Origin: Streptococcus moroccensis
GTDB lineage: Bacteria; Bacillota; Bacilli; Lactobacillales; Streptococcaceae
DNA: 64,000 nucleotides
Assembly: GCF_030812835.1 (NCBI RefSeq)
Contig: NZ_JAUSTM010000009.1
Coordinates: forward strand, 28,849-92,848
Reading direction: 5' to 3'
The notes under the pieces were generated by a model, which was not told where the DNA came from, made no database searches, and was given only the letters and a program-made list of their open reading frames with translations. Positions 16,837-26,252 of the stretch are shown piece by piece. The translations under genes were made by a program, and so were the position numbers. Position 1 is the first letter of the stretch. Each line of letters begins with the position of its first letter.

Positions 16837-18255
16837 ATGTCTCAAAAAAACATAAACTCAGACATTTCTGAAGCAAAAGGCTGGCAGTATAGTCTTGGTA
16901 ATTTAGGGAACAATACTATCTTCATGACAGTCGGAACCTATGTGATGTTCTTTTATACCAACGTAGCAGGAATATCACCTCTTGCAGCCGGAACGATATT
17001 TATGGTTGCCCGTCTCATAGATGCATTCACGGATCCTTTGATGGGAATGATTGTTGATAAAACTAATACGAGATTTGGTAGATTTAGACCTTATGTAATG
17101 TTTGGTTCACCGATTTTAGGGATTATTTTTACATCGCTCTTTGTCATGCCAGATTTTTCCATGAAAGGAAAAATTACTTATGCAATGATAACTTATATCA
17201 TGTATTCATTGGCTTGGACAGTAGTACAGATTCCTCAATTAGCAGTACCATCTTTATTAACAAATGATGTTGCAAGAAGAACTCGTATTCAAGCTCAATT
17301 CCAGGCTTTTGGGTCAATTGCATCCCTTATTGTTACATCCTTTGCCCTTCCAATACTCGATAGACTTGGGGGACAAGAAGATCCTAGTGCTTGGTTTAAA
17401 TTAGTAGCTGCTTTTGCGGTAATGGCAGTTATCTCAATGAATATCTCAATTAATGCGGTAAAAGATAGAGATGTCTATAACCCTGAATTCAAAGCTATAA
17501 AAAATAAAAATAAATTATCCTTTAAGGAAACATTCTCAGTTATCACTAAGAATAAGATGTTGTTATCTATTCTTGTAGCTTTTGGTACAGATATGTTTGC
17601 TTTCCAGGTTGCAAATACACTACGTATTTACTTCTTCCGCTATAATATGGGAGGACGGACGGACCTGATTTCATATATTGGTATGGCAGGAACGATTTAC
17701 AGTTTTGTGATTGTAATGTTTATTCAACAAATGGTTTCCAAATGGGGCAAGAAAAAGTCTATATTCTGGATGGAAGCATTAGGGATTGTTTTCATGCTTC
17801 CGATGCTAATTACTGGACTTCAAAATAAATATTCGGTTGCTCTTGTAATGGCAAGTTATTTGTTAACGGGATTCTCGTTTGCGATCACTAATATGCTGAG
17901 TCGATCTGCGGTTCTTGACTCAGCGAACTATGCAGAAATGAAAACAGGTATCAAAGGCACTGCTCTGGTTAATTCATCCTTTACTTTTGTTAACAAAGTA
18001 TCTCAAGCCTTATCTGTATGGTTAGGTGGCTATATTCTTCAGGTAGTTGGTTATGATGCTAACGCTGCACAGCAAAATTCTCAAACGCTTATGGCAATTT
18101 TGCTAATTTGTACTGTTTTACCAATTATTGGTTATGTATGTTCATTAATTGCTCTTAAGTTTTATCCTTTGACTCGTGGGGATGAAATCGAGTTGCAAAA
18201 ATATATGGATGAAAAATTAAAAAATAGAGAGACAGTAGACGATATAGCTATTTAG
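16837..18255 (+). CDS. GPH-family sugar:cation symporter
   Basis: A 472-residue, about 12-segment transporter of the glycoside-pentoside-hexuronide:cation symporter family (MelB/XynB/UidB type). SLGNLGNNTIFMTVGTYVMFFYTNV opens the protein and the family motif RLIDAFTDPLMGMIVDKTNTRFGRFRPY lies near residues 56-83. The start has GGAGG about 10 nt upstream. As first gene of unit 2, before two cytoplasmic sulfatases, it probably imports a sulfated mono- or oligosaccharide without phosphorylating it. The family is established; the sulfated substrate is inferred from its neighbours. Confidence 0.92.
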   Translation: MSQKNINSDISEAKGWQYSLGNLGNNTIFMTVGTYVMFFYTNVAGISPLAAGTIFMVARLIDAFTDPLMGMIVDKTNTRFGRFRPYVMFGSPILGIIFTSLFVMPDFSMKGKITYAMITYIMYSLAWTVVQIPQLAVPSLLTNDVARRTRIQAQFQAFGSIASLIVTSFALPILDRLGGQEDPSAWFKLVAAFAVMAVISMNISINAVKDRDVYNPEFKAIKNKNKLSFKETFSVITKNKMLLSILVAFGTDMFAFQVANTLRIYFFRYNMGGRTDLISYIGMAGTIYSFVIVMFIQQMVSKWGKKKSIFWMEALGIVFMLPMLITGLQNKYSVALVMASYLLTGFSFAITNMLSRSAVLDSANYAEMKTGIKGTALVNSSFTFVNKVSQALSVWLGGYILQVVGYDANAAQQNSQTLMAILLICTVLPIIGYVCSLIALKFYPLTRGDEIELQKYMDEKLKNRETVDDIAI

Positions 18256-18268
18256 TAAATTAACAAGG

Positions 18269-18299
18269 TATTCCTGTATGTGCTCTATATACAGGAATA
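18269..18299 (+). other. Intercistronic hairpin between symporter and sulfatase
   Basis: A perfect 11-bp stem TATTCCTGTAT/ATACAGGAATA with a 9-nt loop lies in the 67-nt gap and is followed by TATTTTGC. It may be a partial terminator or an mRNA-processing site that sets symporter levels above the downstream genes. Confidence 0.6.
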
Positions 18300-18322
18300 T
18301 TTTGCATCAGGAGAGGTTAGTT

Positions 18323-20107
18323 ATGAAAATTATTATGGTGATGTTTGATTCGTTGAATTTAAGAACTTTACAACCTTATGGATGTGATTGGACAAAGACC
18401 GCTAATTTTGAGAGATTGGCTGAAAAATCTAGCCAGTTTGATAATCATTACGTTGGGAGTATGCCATGTATGCCAGCTCGTCGTGAACTCCATACAGGTA
18501 GGTATAATTTTTTACATAGAAGTTGGGGACCAATAGAACCTTTTGATGACTCTATTTTTGAAATAATGCAGGCAAATGGTATATATACACATCTTATTAC
18601 TGATCATCAACATTATTGGGAGGATGGTGGTGCAACCTATCACACAAGGTATTCATCAAGTGAACTCTTTAGAGGACAGGAAGGGGATCCGTGGAAACCG
18701 GCTCTAAATGTTAAGCCAAATCCTTCTGTGTTTAAGCTCTCCAATCATCCTCTAGCACAAAAAATGCATGCACATGATACAATCAATCGTCAGTATTTAG
18801 ATACGAAGGAAAAAATGCCACAAAATCAGGTCTTTGATAGTGGATTGGAATTTATTGATCGGTACCACGATATCGAAAACTGGTTTTTACAAATAGAAAC
18901 GTTTGATCCGCATGAACCATTCTATGCAGCTGATGAGTTTAAAGATCTGTTTAATGTTAAAGATTCAGAGCTTGAATCTGATTGGCCGCCGTATTACTTT
19001 GTAACAGAGGGTGAAGAGGTCGTTAAAGAAACGAATAAGAACTATGCGGCACTCTTAGCACAGTGTGATCAAAATTTGGGACGAGTTCTTGACGCAATGG
19101 ATAAATATAACATGTGGGAGGATACGCTCTTAATTGTCAATACAGACCATGGTTACTTGCTTGGGGAGCATGGATGGTGGGGCAAAGGCTCCATGCCTAT
19201 GTATAATGAGATAGCCCATACACCGCTGTTTATTTATGACCCTGTCTCTCAAAATGAGAGACAACATATTTCGAATCTTACACAAAGTGTAGATATCCCA
19301 GCTACAATTCTAGACTATTTTGGAATTGAAAAAACTTCTGATATGCAAGGAAATTCCCTATTGAATTGTATTCGGAACGACGAGGCTATTAGAGAGTATG
19401 CTCTGTATGGAGATCACGGGAAACAAATCAATATTACCAATGGGAAGCATGTGTATATGCGAGCTCCGAAATCGAATAAAAATGGTCCGTTATATGATTA
19501 CACTTTGATGCCTACTCATATGCGTTCGAGGTTTACTGTTGAGGAGTTGAAGCAAGCTACCTTAGTTTCTAAACCATTTAAATTTACTAAAGGTGCTCCA
19601 GTTTTAAAAATTCCAGCTCAAAACAACACATTGTTGTATAATTCTGGAAATCTTCTTTTTGATATTGAGATAGATCCTGGTCAAACGACCCCCCTTTCAG
19701 ATGAGACTATTGAAGTTGAAATGATTAATGCAATGATTTCAGAAATGAAAAAATCAGAAGCACCAGTAGAGCAGTATGAAAGAATGGGATTACCGACAGA
19801 AGCCACGGTTAATAAGGAATGGTTACGTGAATCTAAAGATAAGCTGTATTTACTTCATCAACCAGCTGTTCTAAAAGATTATACCTGGGATGATGCAGCA
19901 GTAAGGATATATAACACCTATGAATGCTTGGTTCCTTCCTATAAAGATTTAGAGTTGACATTGGCTCAGAAATTGGAAAATGATCAAAAAATTGTTAAAC
20001 ATGAATTATTACTAAAGTCAATTTTAGAATTGGTCCCAGAAGGAAGACGGGAATCATTACACTATTTCTTAGCTATGGCAGCTCGTATTTTGGGAAATCT
20101 ATCATAA
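18323..20107 (+). CDS. Sulfatase, Cys-type, cytoplasmic (first copy)
   Basis: A 594-residue alkaline-phosphatase-superfamily sulfatase that hydrolyses a sulfate ester using formylglycine. The N-terminus KIIMVMFDSLNLRTLQPYG holds the first metal Asp. The activation motif is CMPARRELHTGR with Cys49 as the residue to be oxidised. IVNTDHGYLLGEHGWWGKG (about 270-290) supplies further metal ligands. I start at 18323 (GGAGAGG upstream) rather than at an earlier in-frame ATG at 18278, which lies in the hairpin region. No signal peptide is present, so it acts in the cytoplasm. The Cys-type motif and the adjacent maturase fit. The substrate is unknown. Confidence 0.93.
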   Translation: MKIIMVMFDSLNLRTLQPYGCDWTKTANFERLAEKSSQFDNHYVGSMPCMPARRELHTGRYNFLHRSWGPIEPFDDSIFEIMQANGIYTHLITDHQHYWEDGGATYHTRYSSSELFRGQEGDPWKPALNVKPNPSVFKLSNHPLAQKMHAHDTINRQYLDTKEKMPQNQVFDSGLEFIDRYHDIENWFLQIETFDPHEPFYAADEFKDLFNVKDSELESDWPPYYFVTEGEEVVKETNKNYAALLAQCDQNLGRVLDAMDKYNMWEDTLLIVNTDHGYLLGEHGWWGKGSMPMYNEIAHTPLFIYDPVSQNERQHISNLTQSVDIPATILDYFGIEKTSDMQGNSLLNCIRNDEAIREYALYGDHGKQINITNGKHVYMRAPKSNKNGPLYDYTLMPTHMRSRFTVEELKQATLVSKPFKFTKGAPVLKIPAQNNTLLYNSGNLLFDIEIDPGQTTPLSDETIEVEMINAMISEMKKSEAPVEQYERMGLPTEATVNKEWLRESKDKLYLLHQPAVLKDYTWDDAAVRIYNTYECLVPSYKDLELTLAQKLENDQKIVKHELLLKSILELVPEGRRESLHYFLAMAARILGNLS

Positions 20108-20137
20108 AGTATCTTGTCCAACTAGCGGAGGTTTTAT

Positions 20138-21253
20138 ATGAAACACATTTCAATTTTAGTTAAACCAGCCTCGTCGCTTTGTAATCTTCGGTGTAAGTAT
20201 TGTTTTTACGCGGATGTGACCTCGTTAAGAGATGTTAAATCTTACGGAAATATGAGTTTTGAGACGGCCGAAAAAATGATAAATAATGTTTTTCGAGATC
20301 TTGATGATGGTGATAATCTGACTATTGCCTTTCAAGGAGGGGAGCCAACTCTAGCAGGTTTGAAATATTTTAAACATATTGTGGAATGTGTTAAAAATCA
20401 AAGAAAAGAAGTCCAAGTACATTATGCCATACAAACCAATGGTACTATTATTAACAAATATTGGTGTGAGTTTCTGAAAGAGAATCAGTTTTTAGTTGGT
20501 CTGTCTATAGATGGTCTGCCTATGTATCATGATTTGAATCGATTAGACACAAGAGGACGAGGAACATTTCATCGCGTTAAAGAAACAAAGAAATTATTAG
20601 ATGCCTATGATATTGAATATAATATATTGTGTGTGCTGACAGAGGCTCTATCCTATCATGCAGAAGAAGTATTTGATTTTGTTAGACAAGAACATATCCG
20701 CTATATCCAGTTTATACCTTGTCTAGATGATATGAATGCTAGTGAGAGAGGTGAGTATGCTTTAACACCCCAAGGATTCGCGAGGTTTTACAAAAAAATA
20801 TTACCATTGTGGATCGATGAACTTGATAATAGTAACTATATTTCTATAAAGCTTTTTGACGATGTTATCAACTTACTGGTTAATCATCAAGTAACAGCAT
20901 GTGGGATGCTAGGTAATTGTCAAGTTCAATATGTTATAGAGGGAGATGGTAGTGTTTATCCTTGTGACTTCTACGCTCTCGATGAATATCGATTAGGCTA
21001 TATCCAGGAAATGGGACTGCGCGAGATGTTCTTAAGTAAAATAGCAAAGAAATTTCTTTGTTCTCGTCCGATTTCGGCTGTTCCAAGTAAATGTTCAGAA
21101 TGCCCATTTGTAAAAATGTGTAGAGGCGGATGTAAGCGGATGAAAGATACTATGTATGTTGATGAAGAGATGGATTTTTGTGGTTATCAAACATTCTTGC
21201 GGGGTTTTGTTCCACAAATATCACTTATACTAGAGAGGGTTCAAAGATTATGA
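20138..21253 (+). CDS. Anaerobic sulfatase-maturating enzyme (radical SAM)
   Basis: A 371-residue radical SAM enzyme that oxidises the sulfatase active-site Cys to formylglycine without oxygen. The [4Fe-4S]/SAM motif CNLRCKYC (Cys15, Cys19, Cys22) follows ILVKPASSL. GGEPTLAG (near 68-75) is the SAM-binding GGE region. The C-terminal SPASM domain carries its auxiliary-cluster cysteines in YPCDFY and in CSECPFVKMCRGGCKR, with a final DFCGY. It lies between two sulfatases with Cys-type motifs, its presumed substrates. The stop overlaps the next ATG (ATGA), indicating tight translational coupling. Confidence 0.95.
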   Translation: MKHISILVKPASSLCNLRCKYCFYADVTSLRDVKSYGNMSFETAEKMINNVFRDLDDGDNLTIAFQGGEPTLAGLKYFKHIVECVKNQRKEVQVHYAIQTNGTIINKYWCEFLKENQFLVGLSIDGLPMYHDLNRLDTRGRGTFHRVKETKKLLDAYDIEYNILCVLTEALSYHAEEVFDFVRQEHIRYIQFIPCLDDMNASERGEYALTPQGFARFYKKILPLWIDELDNSNYISIKLFDDVINLLVNHQVTACGMLGNCQVQYVIEGDGSVYPCDFYALDEYRLGYIQEMGLREMFLSKIAKKFLCSRPISAVPSKCSECPFVKMCRGGCKRMKDTMYVDEEMDFCGYQTFLRGFVPQISLILERVQRL

Positions 21254-22026
21254 TTGGAGTTATTTATTTTATCATCATAATTCTGGCCAACAGCGTTGGA
21301 GCGGTTTCTGGTATGGGAGGAGGCGTTCTAATTAAGCCAATATTTGATTTAATTGGTGCTCACGATGTAGTTGCTATTTCCTTTTACTCTAGTGTGGCAG
21401 TGTTCGTCATGTCACTTGTATCAACATATCGTCAAGTGAAGGGAGGACTGGAAGTTAATTGGCCTAAAATGTTATCTTTAGCTCTAGGCTCAATAATTGG
21501 AGGATACCTTGGAAACTATCTTTTTGAATTAATAAGGATTGTCTTTCAATCAAACGCAGTTGTACAAGGAGTTCAAATAATTCTGACTTGTTTAACTCTT
21601 GTTTTTGCCTTTGTTTATTCTAGAAATCCCTTCATTTCTTTTCGGCTCAATAGTCTATTGGCATATACATTTTGTGGCTTAACATTAGGTTTATTAGCAA
21701 GCTTGTTAGGAATTGGAGGAGGGCCGATTAATGTTTCACTGCTGATGCTACTATTTTCTTTACCAATTAAACAAGCGACAGTCTATTCTATAGCAACTAT
21801 ATTTTTCTCTCAAGCAACAAAGTTAATAAGCATTGCTATGACAACAGGTTTTTCACATTATGATTTGACTCTTTTATATTATATAGTACCTGCTGCTATA
21901 TTTGGAGGCTTAATTGGAGCACAGTTGAGTCGTCTATTAAATCCTAAGAAAGTTTCTCTAATATTCCAATTAGTTATCATATTAGTATTAGTAATTAACA
22001 TTTATAATGGAATAAGATTATTTTAA
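21250..22026 (+). CDS. TauE/SafE family permease (first copy)
   Basis: A 258-residue membrane protein with about eight hydrophobic segments and the two TauE/SafE repeats: NSVGAVSGMGGGVLIKPIFDL near the start and GLLASLLGIGGGPINVSLLMLL (about 158-179). I start at the ATG at 21250, which overlaps the maturase stop. An in-frame ATG 72 nt upstream lies inside that gene. The family exports oxidised sulfur compounds such as sulfite, sulfoacetate and sulfolactate. Between two sulfatases, export of the released sulfate or a sulfated intermediate is likely but inferred. Confidence 0.9.
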   Translation: MIGVIYFIIIILANSVGAVSGMGGGVLIKPIFDLIGAHDVVAISFYSSVAVFVMSLVSTYRQVKGGLEVNWPKMLSLALGSIIGGYLGNYLFELIRIVFQSNAVVQGVQIILTCLTLVFAFVYSRNPFISFRLNSLLAYTFCGLTLGLLASLLGIGGGPINVSLLMLLFSLPIKQATVYSIATIFFSQATKLISIAMTTGFSHYDLTLLYYIVPAAIFGGLIGAQLSRLLNPKKVSLIFQLVIILVLVINIYNGIRLF

Positions 22027-22100
22027 AATTTAAAAAGTTATAAATGATAATTTTGGGATTATAATTTTAGAAAAATATTTTAAAGATGAAAGGAAGCACA

Positions 22101-23705
22101 ATGACATCTAAAAAACCAAACATCATTATTTTAAATCCAGACGAAATGCGTTTAGATACCCTTTCACATATGGGGAACGAAGCATCATATACTCCGTTTT
22201 TAGACGACTTTGCTCTAAATGAAGGAGTATCATTTAGTAATGCCTTTTGTCAGAACCCCGTTTGTGTTCCGAGTCGATGCTCTTTTTTAACAGGTTTATA
22301 TCCTCATACTCGGGGTCATCGCACAATGTCTCATTTACTACAAGAAAACGAAACAAGCTTGTTCAAAGAATTGAAAGATGCAGGTTACTATGTCTGGATG
22401 AATGGTCGAAATGACCTTTTGGCTGGTCAAGTTCCTGGTTTGATTGAGTCTCATGCCGACGAAATATATTATGGAAAAAATAAGGATGTTAGTCATACGG
22501 AGACTTCTCCATATGTTGAAGAAATCAATGCTAAGATGGAGAAGGTTGCTGCCGATCCATATACTCACTATGAATTGCTTGAAACAGAGTTACATTCGTC
22601 AGATACATCAGATACAGATGCCGCAATTGAGCGTATTCTAAATCCGATTGACGCCGATAAACCACTCTGTTTATTTATAGGTTGGATGAATCCTCATGTC
22701 CCCTATGTCACTTCAGAAAAATATCGTCGTTTAATAGACGATACAAAATTAACCAAGCGAGCGCTATTAGAAGAATCAACTGGGAAGTCGCTAATGATTC
22801 ATGCTATTAATAAGTGGGCTGGGTTAGATTATATGACAGAAGAGGAATGGACAGAGATTAGAGCGACTTACCTTGCCCAATGTGCATACATCGATGAGCA
22901 GTTCAATCGTATCTGCGATGCGCTTAAAGAGGCTGGAGAATATGACAACTCAGCTATCTTCTTTTTATCAGATCATGGAGACTTTGCCGGTGATTTTGGC
23001 CTGCCTGAAAAGGCTCAAAATACGTTTGAGCACTCTCTTGTAAATGTTCCACTTTTGATTAAACCACCGAAAACAGAGGATGTTGATCAAGGAGTTTCAG
23101 AGAGCTTAGTGGAATTAATAGATTTTTATGCCACAGTTATGGATTATGCAGGTGTGGAGCCTAGCGAGGATCACTTTGGGAAATCATTGCGACCTATTAT
23201 TGAAGAGAGAAGTAAGACTGTTAGAGACTATGTCTTCTCTGAAGGGGGTAGAAATCCTTATGAAACACAAGCCAGTGAATGGTTAGAATCAGATAATACA
23301 GAACGTAACCGAAAAAATGCTTATTGGCCTAAAAAACGAGCTCAAAGCGATCCTGAAAGTCATGAAAAAGGGACTATGATTTTTGATGGTCGCTATAAGT
23401 ATATAAAGCGTGCCTCAGGGTTAGATGAGTTTTACGACCTAAAAGAGGATCCTCAAGAACTTCACAATAGGATAGCGGATCCTGATTTGAAAGAGTATAT
23501 TCTAGCACTACAAATGGAAATGCTTGATTGGTATCAAAAAACAGCTGATGCCATTCCCCGTCAGAAAGATCGTCGATTCTCTAACCAACGTGTATGGGAC
23601 ATGGTTTCTACTATTTGCCCTCCAGACAAAGAAGAAAAGGTTAGAGAGATGATTGCAAGCGGATTACCATTAGCACAGATAATGACATTTTGTAAAACTA
23701 CATAA
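22101..23705 (+). CDS. Sulfatase, Cys-type, cytoplasmic (second copy)
   Basis: A 534-residue sulfatase only distantly related to the first. KPNIIILNPDEMRLDTLSHMG gives the first metal site. The motif CVPSRCSFLTGLYPHTRGHR has Cys55 as the formylglycine precursor. FLSDHGDFAGDFGLPEKAQN (about 291-310) is the second metal region, and a C-terminal KYIKRASGLDEFYDLKEDPQEL is typical of the family. The start at 22101 has AAAGGAAG upstream; an ATG at 22086 does not. No signal peptide is present. Two distinct sulfatases suggest a substrate with two sulfate positions or two substrates. Last gene of unit 2. Confidence 0.94.
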   Translation: MTSKKPNIIILNPDEMRLDTLSHMGNEASYTPFLDDFALNEGVSFSNAFCQNPVCVPSRCSFLTGLYPHTRGHRTMSHLLQENETSLFKELKDAGYYVWMNGRNDLLAGQVPGLIESHADEIYYGKNKDVSHTETSPYVEEINAKMEKVAADPYTHYELLETELHSSDTSDTDAAIERILNPIDADKPLCLFIGWMNPHVPYVTSEKYRRLIDDTKLTKRALLEESTGKSLMIHAINKWAGLDYMTEEEWTEIRATYLAQCAYIDEQFNRICDALKEAGEYDNSAIFFLSDHGDFAGDFGLPEKAQNTFEHSLVNVPLLIKPPKTEDVDQGVSESLVELIDFYATVMDYAGVEPSEDHFGKSLRPIIEERSKTVRDYVFSEGGRNPYETQASEWLESDNTERNRKNAYWPKKRAQSDPESHEKGTMIFDGRYKYIKRASGLDEFYDLKEDPQELHNRIADPDLKEYILALQMEMLDWYQKTADAIPRQKDRRFSNQRVWDMVSTICPPDKEEKVREMIASGLPLAQIMTFCKTT

Positions 23706-23710
23706 TTTTT

Positions 23711-23740
23711 TATTTAGGTATTTTTATAAATACCTAAATA
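23711..23740. other. Long AT-rich hairpin after the second sulfatase
   Basis: A perfect 13-bp stem TATTTAGGTATTT/AAATACCTAAATA with a 4-nt loop, directly upstream of operator 3. No T-run follows on the plus strand, so it may act as a weak terminator or mRNA-stabilising stem. Confidence 0.55.
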
Positions 23741-23753
23741 AAAAACGAAAAAA

Positions 23754-23765
23754 GAAAACGTTTTC
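23754..23765. promoter_or_regulatory. LacI/CcpA-type operator 3 (PFK unit)
   Basis: A perfect GAAAACGTTTTC centred at 23759.5. TATAAT at 23799-23804 starts 39.5 bp after the centre; the -35 position is GAAATA. A second TATAAT lies at 23813. Confidence 0.8.
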
Positions 23766-23906
23766 TCAACTGAAAGAAATAATTCTCTATTTTAGAGTTA
23801 TAATTGGTTTAGTATAATTAATATTTGAGTAAAAATTTTCGTTTATTATCTAATTTTAATCACAGGATTATAAATATAAAATTAATAATTATGATTGGAG
23901 TATAAG

Positions 23907-25070
23907 ATGTCAGGTAATATACTTATCGTTCATGGTGGCGGGCCTACTGCTGTAATGAATAGTTCGCTGTACGGTGTTGTAAAAGCTGCAAAAGATTTGA
24001 ATGATGGAAAGAAAATTTTCGCAGCAAGAAATGGTACAGGAGGTTTTTTAAAAGAAGATTTTATCGATTTAACGGATGTTTCGGAAAATGAATTAGAATT
24101 ACTATTGCAGACGCCAGGAACATCAATTGGAACTTCACGAGATCCTCTTGAAAGACCTGAGTATGAAAAGATGGTAGAGGTTCTGTTGAAAAATGGCATC
24201 GAATATGTATTTTTCAATGGTGGAAACGGTACTATGGATACCTGTGGGAAACTTTATGACATTTGTCGAGAAAAAGACCTTGCCATTCAAGTGATGGGGA
24301 TTCCCAAAACCATGGATAATGATCTAGCTATCACTGACCACAGTCCAGGTTTTGCAAGTGCCGCTCGATATATTGCTCAGAGTGTGAAAGAAGTTTGTTT
24401 TGATGTGCGAAGTCTTCCGATTCATGTCGTTGTTATTGAGACATCGGGTAGAAATGCAGGATGGATTACAGCTGCTAGTGCATTGGCTGATCCTACAGGG
24501 AAATACGCACCTGACTTGATTTATTTGCCAGAAGTAGCATTTGATGAAGCAACTTTCTTAGCCGATATCAAGGAACTTTTGAAAACTAAATCGGGAATCG
24601 TCGTTGTTGCTAGTGAAGGTTTGACAGATAAAGAAGGAAAACCTATCGTCAAACCAATCTTTAAGACAGATCGAGCAACCTACTTTGGTGATGTTAGTTC
24701 ACATTTAGCTAACTTAATCATTAAGGAATTGGGGTACAAAGCACGCGGAGAAAAACCTGGATTGCTCGGGAGGGCCTCAATTGCACTTCAAAGTCCAGTT
24801 GATCGTGATGAAGCTATTGAAGCTGGCCGAGTCGCATTTGAAGCAGCAATGGCAGGAGAGAGTGGGAAAATGGTTGCTTTCAAACGTGTTGAGGGTGAAA
24901 AATATGCTATCGAAACATTCTTGGTTGATATCAAGGAAGTCATGATGCATGAGAGGAAATTACCAGATAATTATATAAATGAATCAAAAAATGGTGTGAC
25001 ACAAGATTTTATTGACTGGTGTCAACCATTAATTGGTGAAGAGATTCCAGAGATGATTTCATTCAATTAA
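23907..25070 (+). CDS. Phosphofructokinase-family kinase, divergent
   Basis: A 387-residue PFK-A family protein. The N-terminus NILIVHGGGPTAVMN is the first phosphate loop. GGNGTMDTCGKL (105-116) replaces the canonical GGDGS, so the Mg-binding Asp (Asp103 in E. coli PfkA) is Asn. PKTMDNDL (133-140) has Lys where ATP enzymes have Gly (Gly124), a change typical of pyrophosphate-dependent enzymes, yet the Gly104 equivalent is kept. The phosphoryl donor and exact sugar substrate are therefore uncertain. I start at ATG 23907 (GGAG upstream), not the in-frame TTG at 23895. First gene of unit 3, before an aldolase and an isomerase. Confidence 0.85.
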   Translation: MSGNILIVHGGGPTAVMNSSLYGVVKAAKDLNDGKKIFAARNGTGGFLKEDFIDLTDVSENELELLLQTPGTSIGTSRDPLERPEYEKMVEVLLKNGIEYVFFNGGNGTMDTCGKLYDICREKDLAIQVMGIPKTMDNDLAITDHSPGFASAARYIAQSVKEVCFDVRSLPIHVVVIETSGRNAGWITAASALADPTGKYAPDLIYLPEVAFDEATFLADIKELLKTKSGIVVVASEGLTDKEGKPIVKPIFKTDRATYFGDVSSHLANLIIKELGYKARGEKPGLLGRASIALQSPVDRDEAIEAGRVAFEAAMAGESGKMVAFKRVEGEKYAIETFLVDIKEVMMHERKLPDNYINESKNGVTQDFIDWCQPLIGEEIPEMISFN

Positions 25071-25086
25071 AAAGGAGATTTTAACA

Positions 25087-26238
25087 ATGTTAGTAACACT
25101 TAGAGATGTTTTAACATCAGCAGATAAACTAAGATATGCCCAAGGAGCATTTAATGTTAATGCTGTTTCACAAATTAAAGCAGCAATTGAAATTCATAAT
25201 GAATTACGTAGTCCTGCAATTATCCAAGGAGCAAATCTTGCTAATGGTTTTATGGGCGGTCGTATTGATTTCCAAAATTGCACATTAGAGGAGAAAAGAG
25301 CGGGTGCCAAAAACATTGGTGATGCCGTGAAAAAATATGCTGCTGAAGTTGATATTCCAGTTGTTTTACACTTAGATCATGGGAATGATTTTGATGCTTG
25401 TGTGGCAGCTATTGATGGAGGATATACGAGTGTCATGATTGACGCTAGTAGCTTGCCTTATGATGATAATGTGGAATTAACCCGTGAAGTTGTTAAGTAT
25501 GCCCATGAGCGTGGTGTATCTGTTGAAGGAGAACTTGGTGTCATTGCAGGTGTTGAAGATGATGTCTTTAGCGAACGAAGCACATATACAAGTCCTTTCC
25601 AAGCTATTGATTTCTTTAAGAAAACAGAAGTAGATGCGCTTGCAATTAGTTATGGAACCACACATGGGCCGAACAAGGGTAAGGATACAAAAATTCGTCG
25701 TGAGATTCCTATAGCTATTAAAGAATGTATGCGTCATGAAGGCATCGATGGATTTTTAGTTAGCCATGGTTCATCAACTGTTCCTCAATATATAGTTGAG
25801 GAGATTAAGCAACTTGGTGGTAACCTCGAAAATGCTTATGGTATTGATGTGAATCAATTAATAGAAGTTTCAGAAGCTGGTATTAATAAAATTAATGTAG
25901 ATACCGATCTTCGCATCGCAACAACAAGGAACATCCGTGAATTGTTTAAAAAGAGACCAGAACTTCAGAAGTCAGAGACCGTTGGAGAAATTTTTAGTAT
26001 CCTTAAGAATCATCCAGAATATTCTGATCCAAGGGCTTTCCTGCATCCGATTATGGATACTTTAATGTATGGTGACATAGCATCTGAAGATGTGGCTGCA
26101 ATTACAGCAGCTATGGAATTAGCTGTTAAAGAAGCAATAGGAACATTGCTTGTTAAATTTGGTAGTTATGGGAAAGCTCCTCTTGTTCAGCAGCGGTCAT
26201 TAGGTGAAATGGCAGAATGGTATAAATCACAAAAATAA
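25087..26238 (+). CDS. Class II fructose-bisphosphate aldolase-like protein
   Basis: A 383-residue class II (zinc) aldolase homologue that cleaves a ketose phosphate to dihydroxyacetone phosphate and an aldehyde. Conserved sites are FNVNAVSQIKA (22-32), the zinc motif LHLDHGNDFD (Asp97, His98 region), a GELGVIAG motif, SYGTTHGPNKG, LVSHGSSTVP and NVDTDLR. It is about 100 residues longer than the usual Gram-positive FbaA, with inserts and a C-terminal extension. GGAG lies upstream of the ATG. It probably acts on the product of the neighbouring PFK-like kinase. Exact substrate unknown. Confidence 0.88.
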   Translation: MLVTLRDVLTSADKLRYAQGAFNVNAVSQIKAAIEIHNELRSPAIIQGANLANGFMGGRIDFQNCTLEEKRAGAKNIGDAVKKYAAEVDIPVVLHLDHGNDFDACVAAIDGGYTSVMIDASSLPYDDNVELTREVVKYAHERGVSVEGELGVIAGVEDDVFSERSTYTSPFQAIDFFKKTEVDALAISYGTTHGPNKGKDTKIRREIPIAIKECMRHEGIDGFLVSHGSSTVPQYIVEEIKQLGGNLENAYGIDVNQLIEVSEAGINKINVDTDLRIATTRNIRELFKKRPELQKSETVGEIFSILKNHPEYSDPRAFLHPIMDTLMYGDIASEDVAAITAAMELAVKEAIGTLLVKFGSYGKAPLVQQRSLGEMAEWYKSQK

Positions 26239-26252
26239 ACAGAGGGGTCGAA

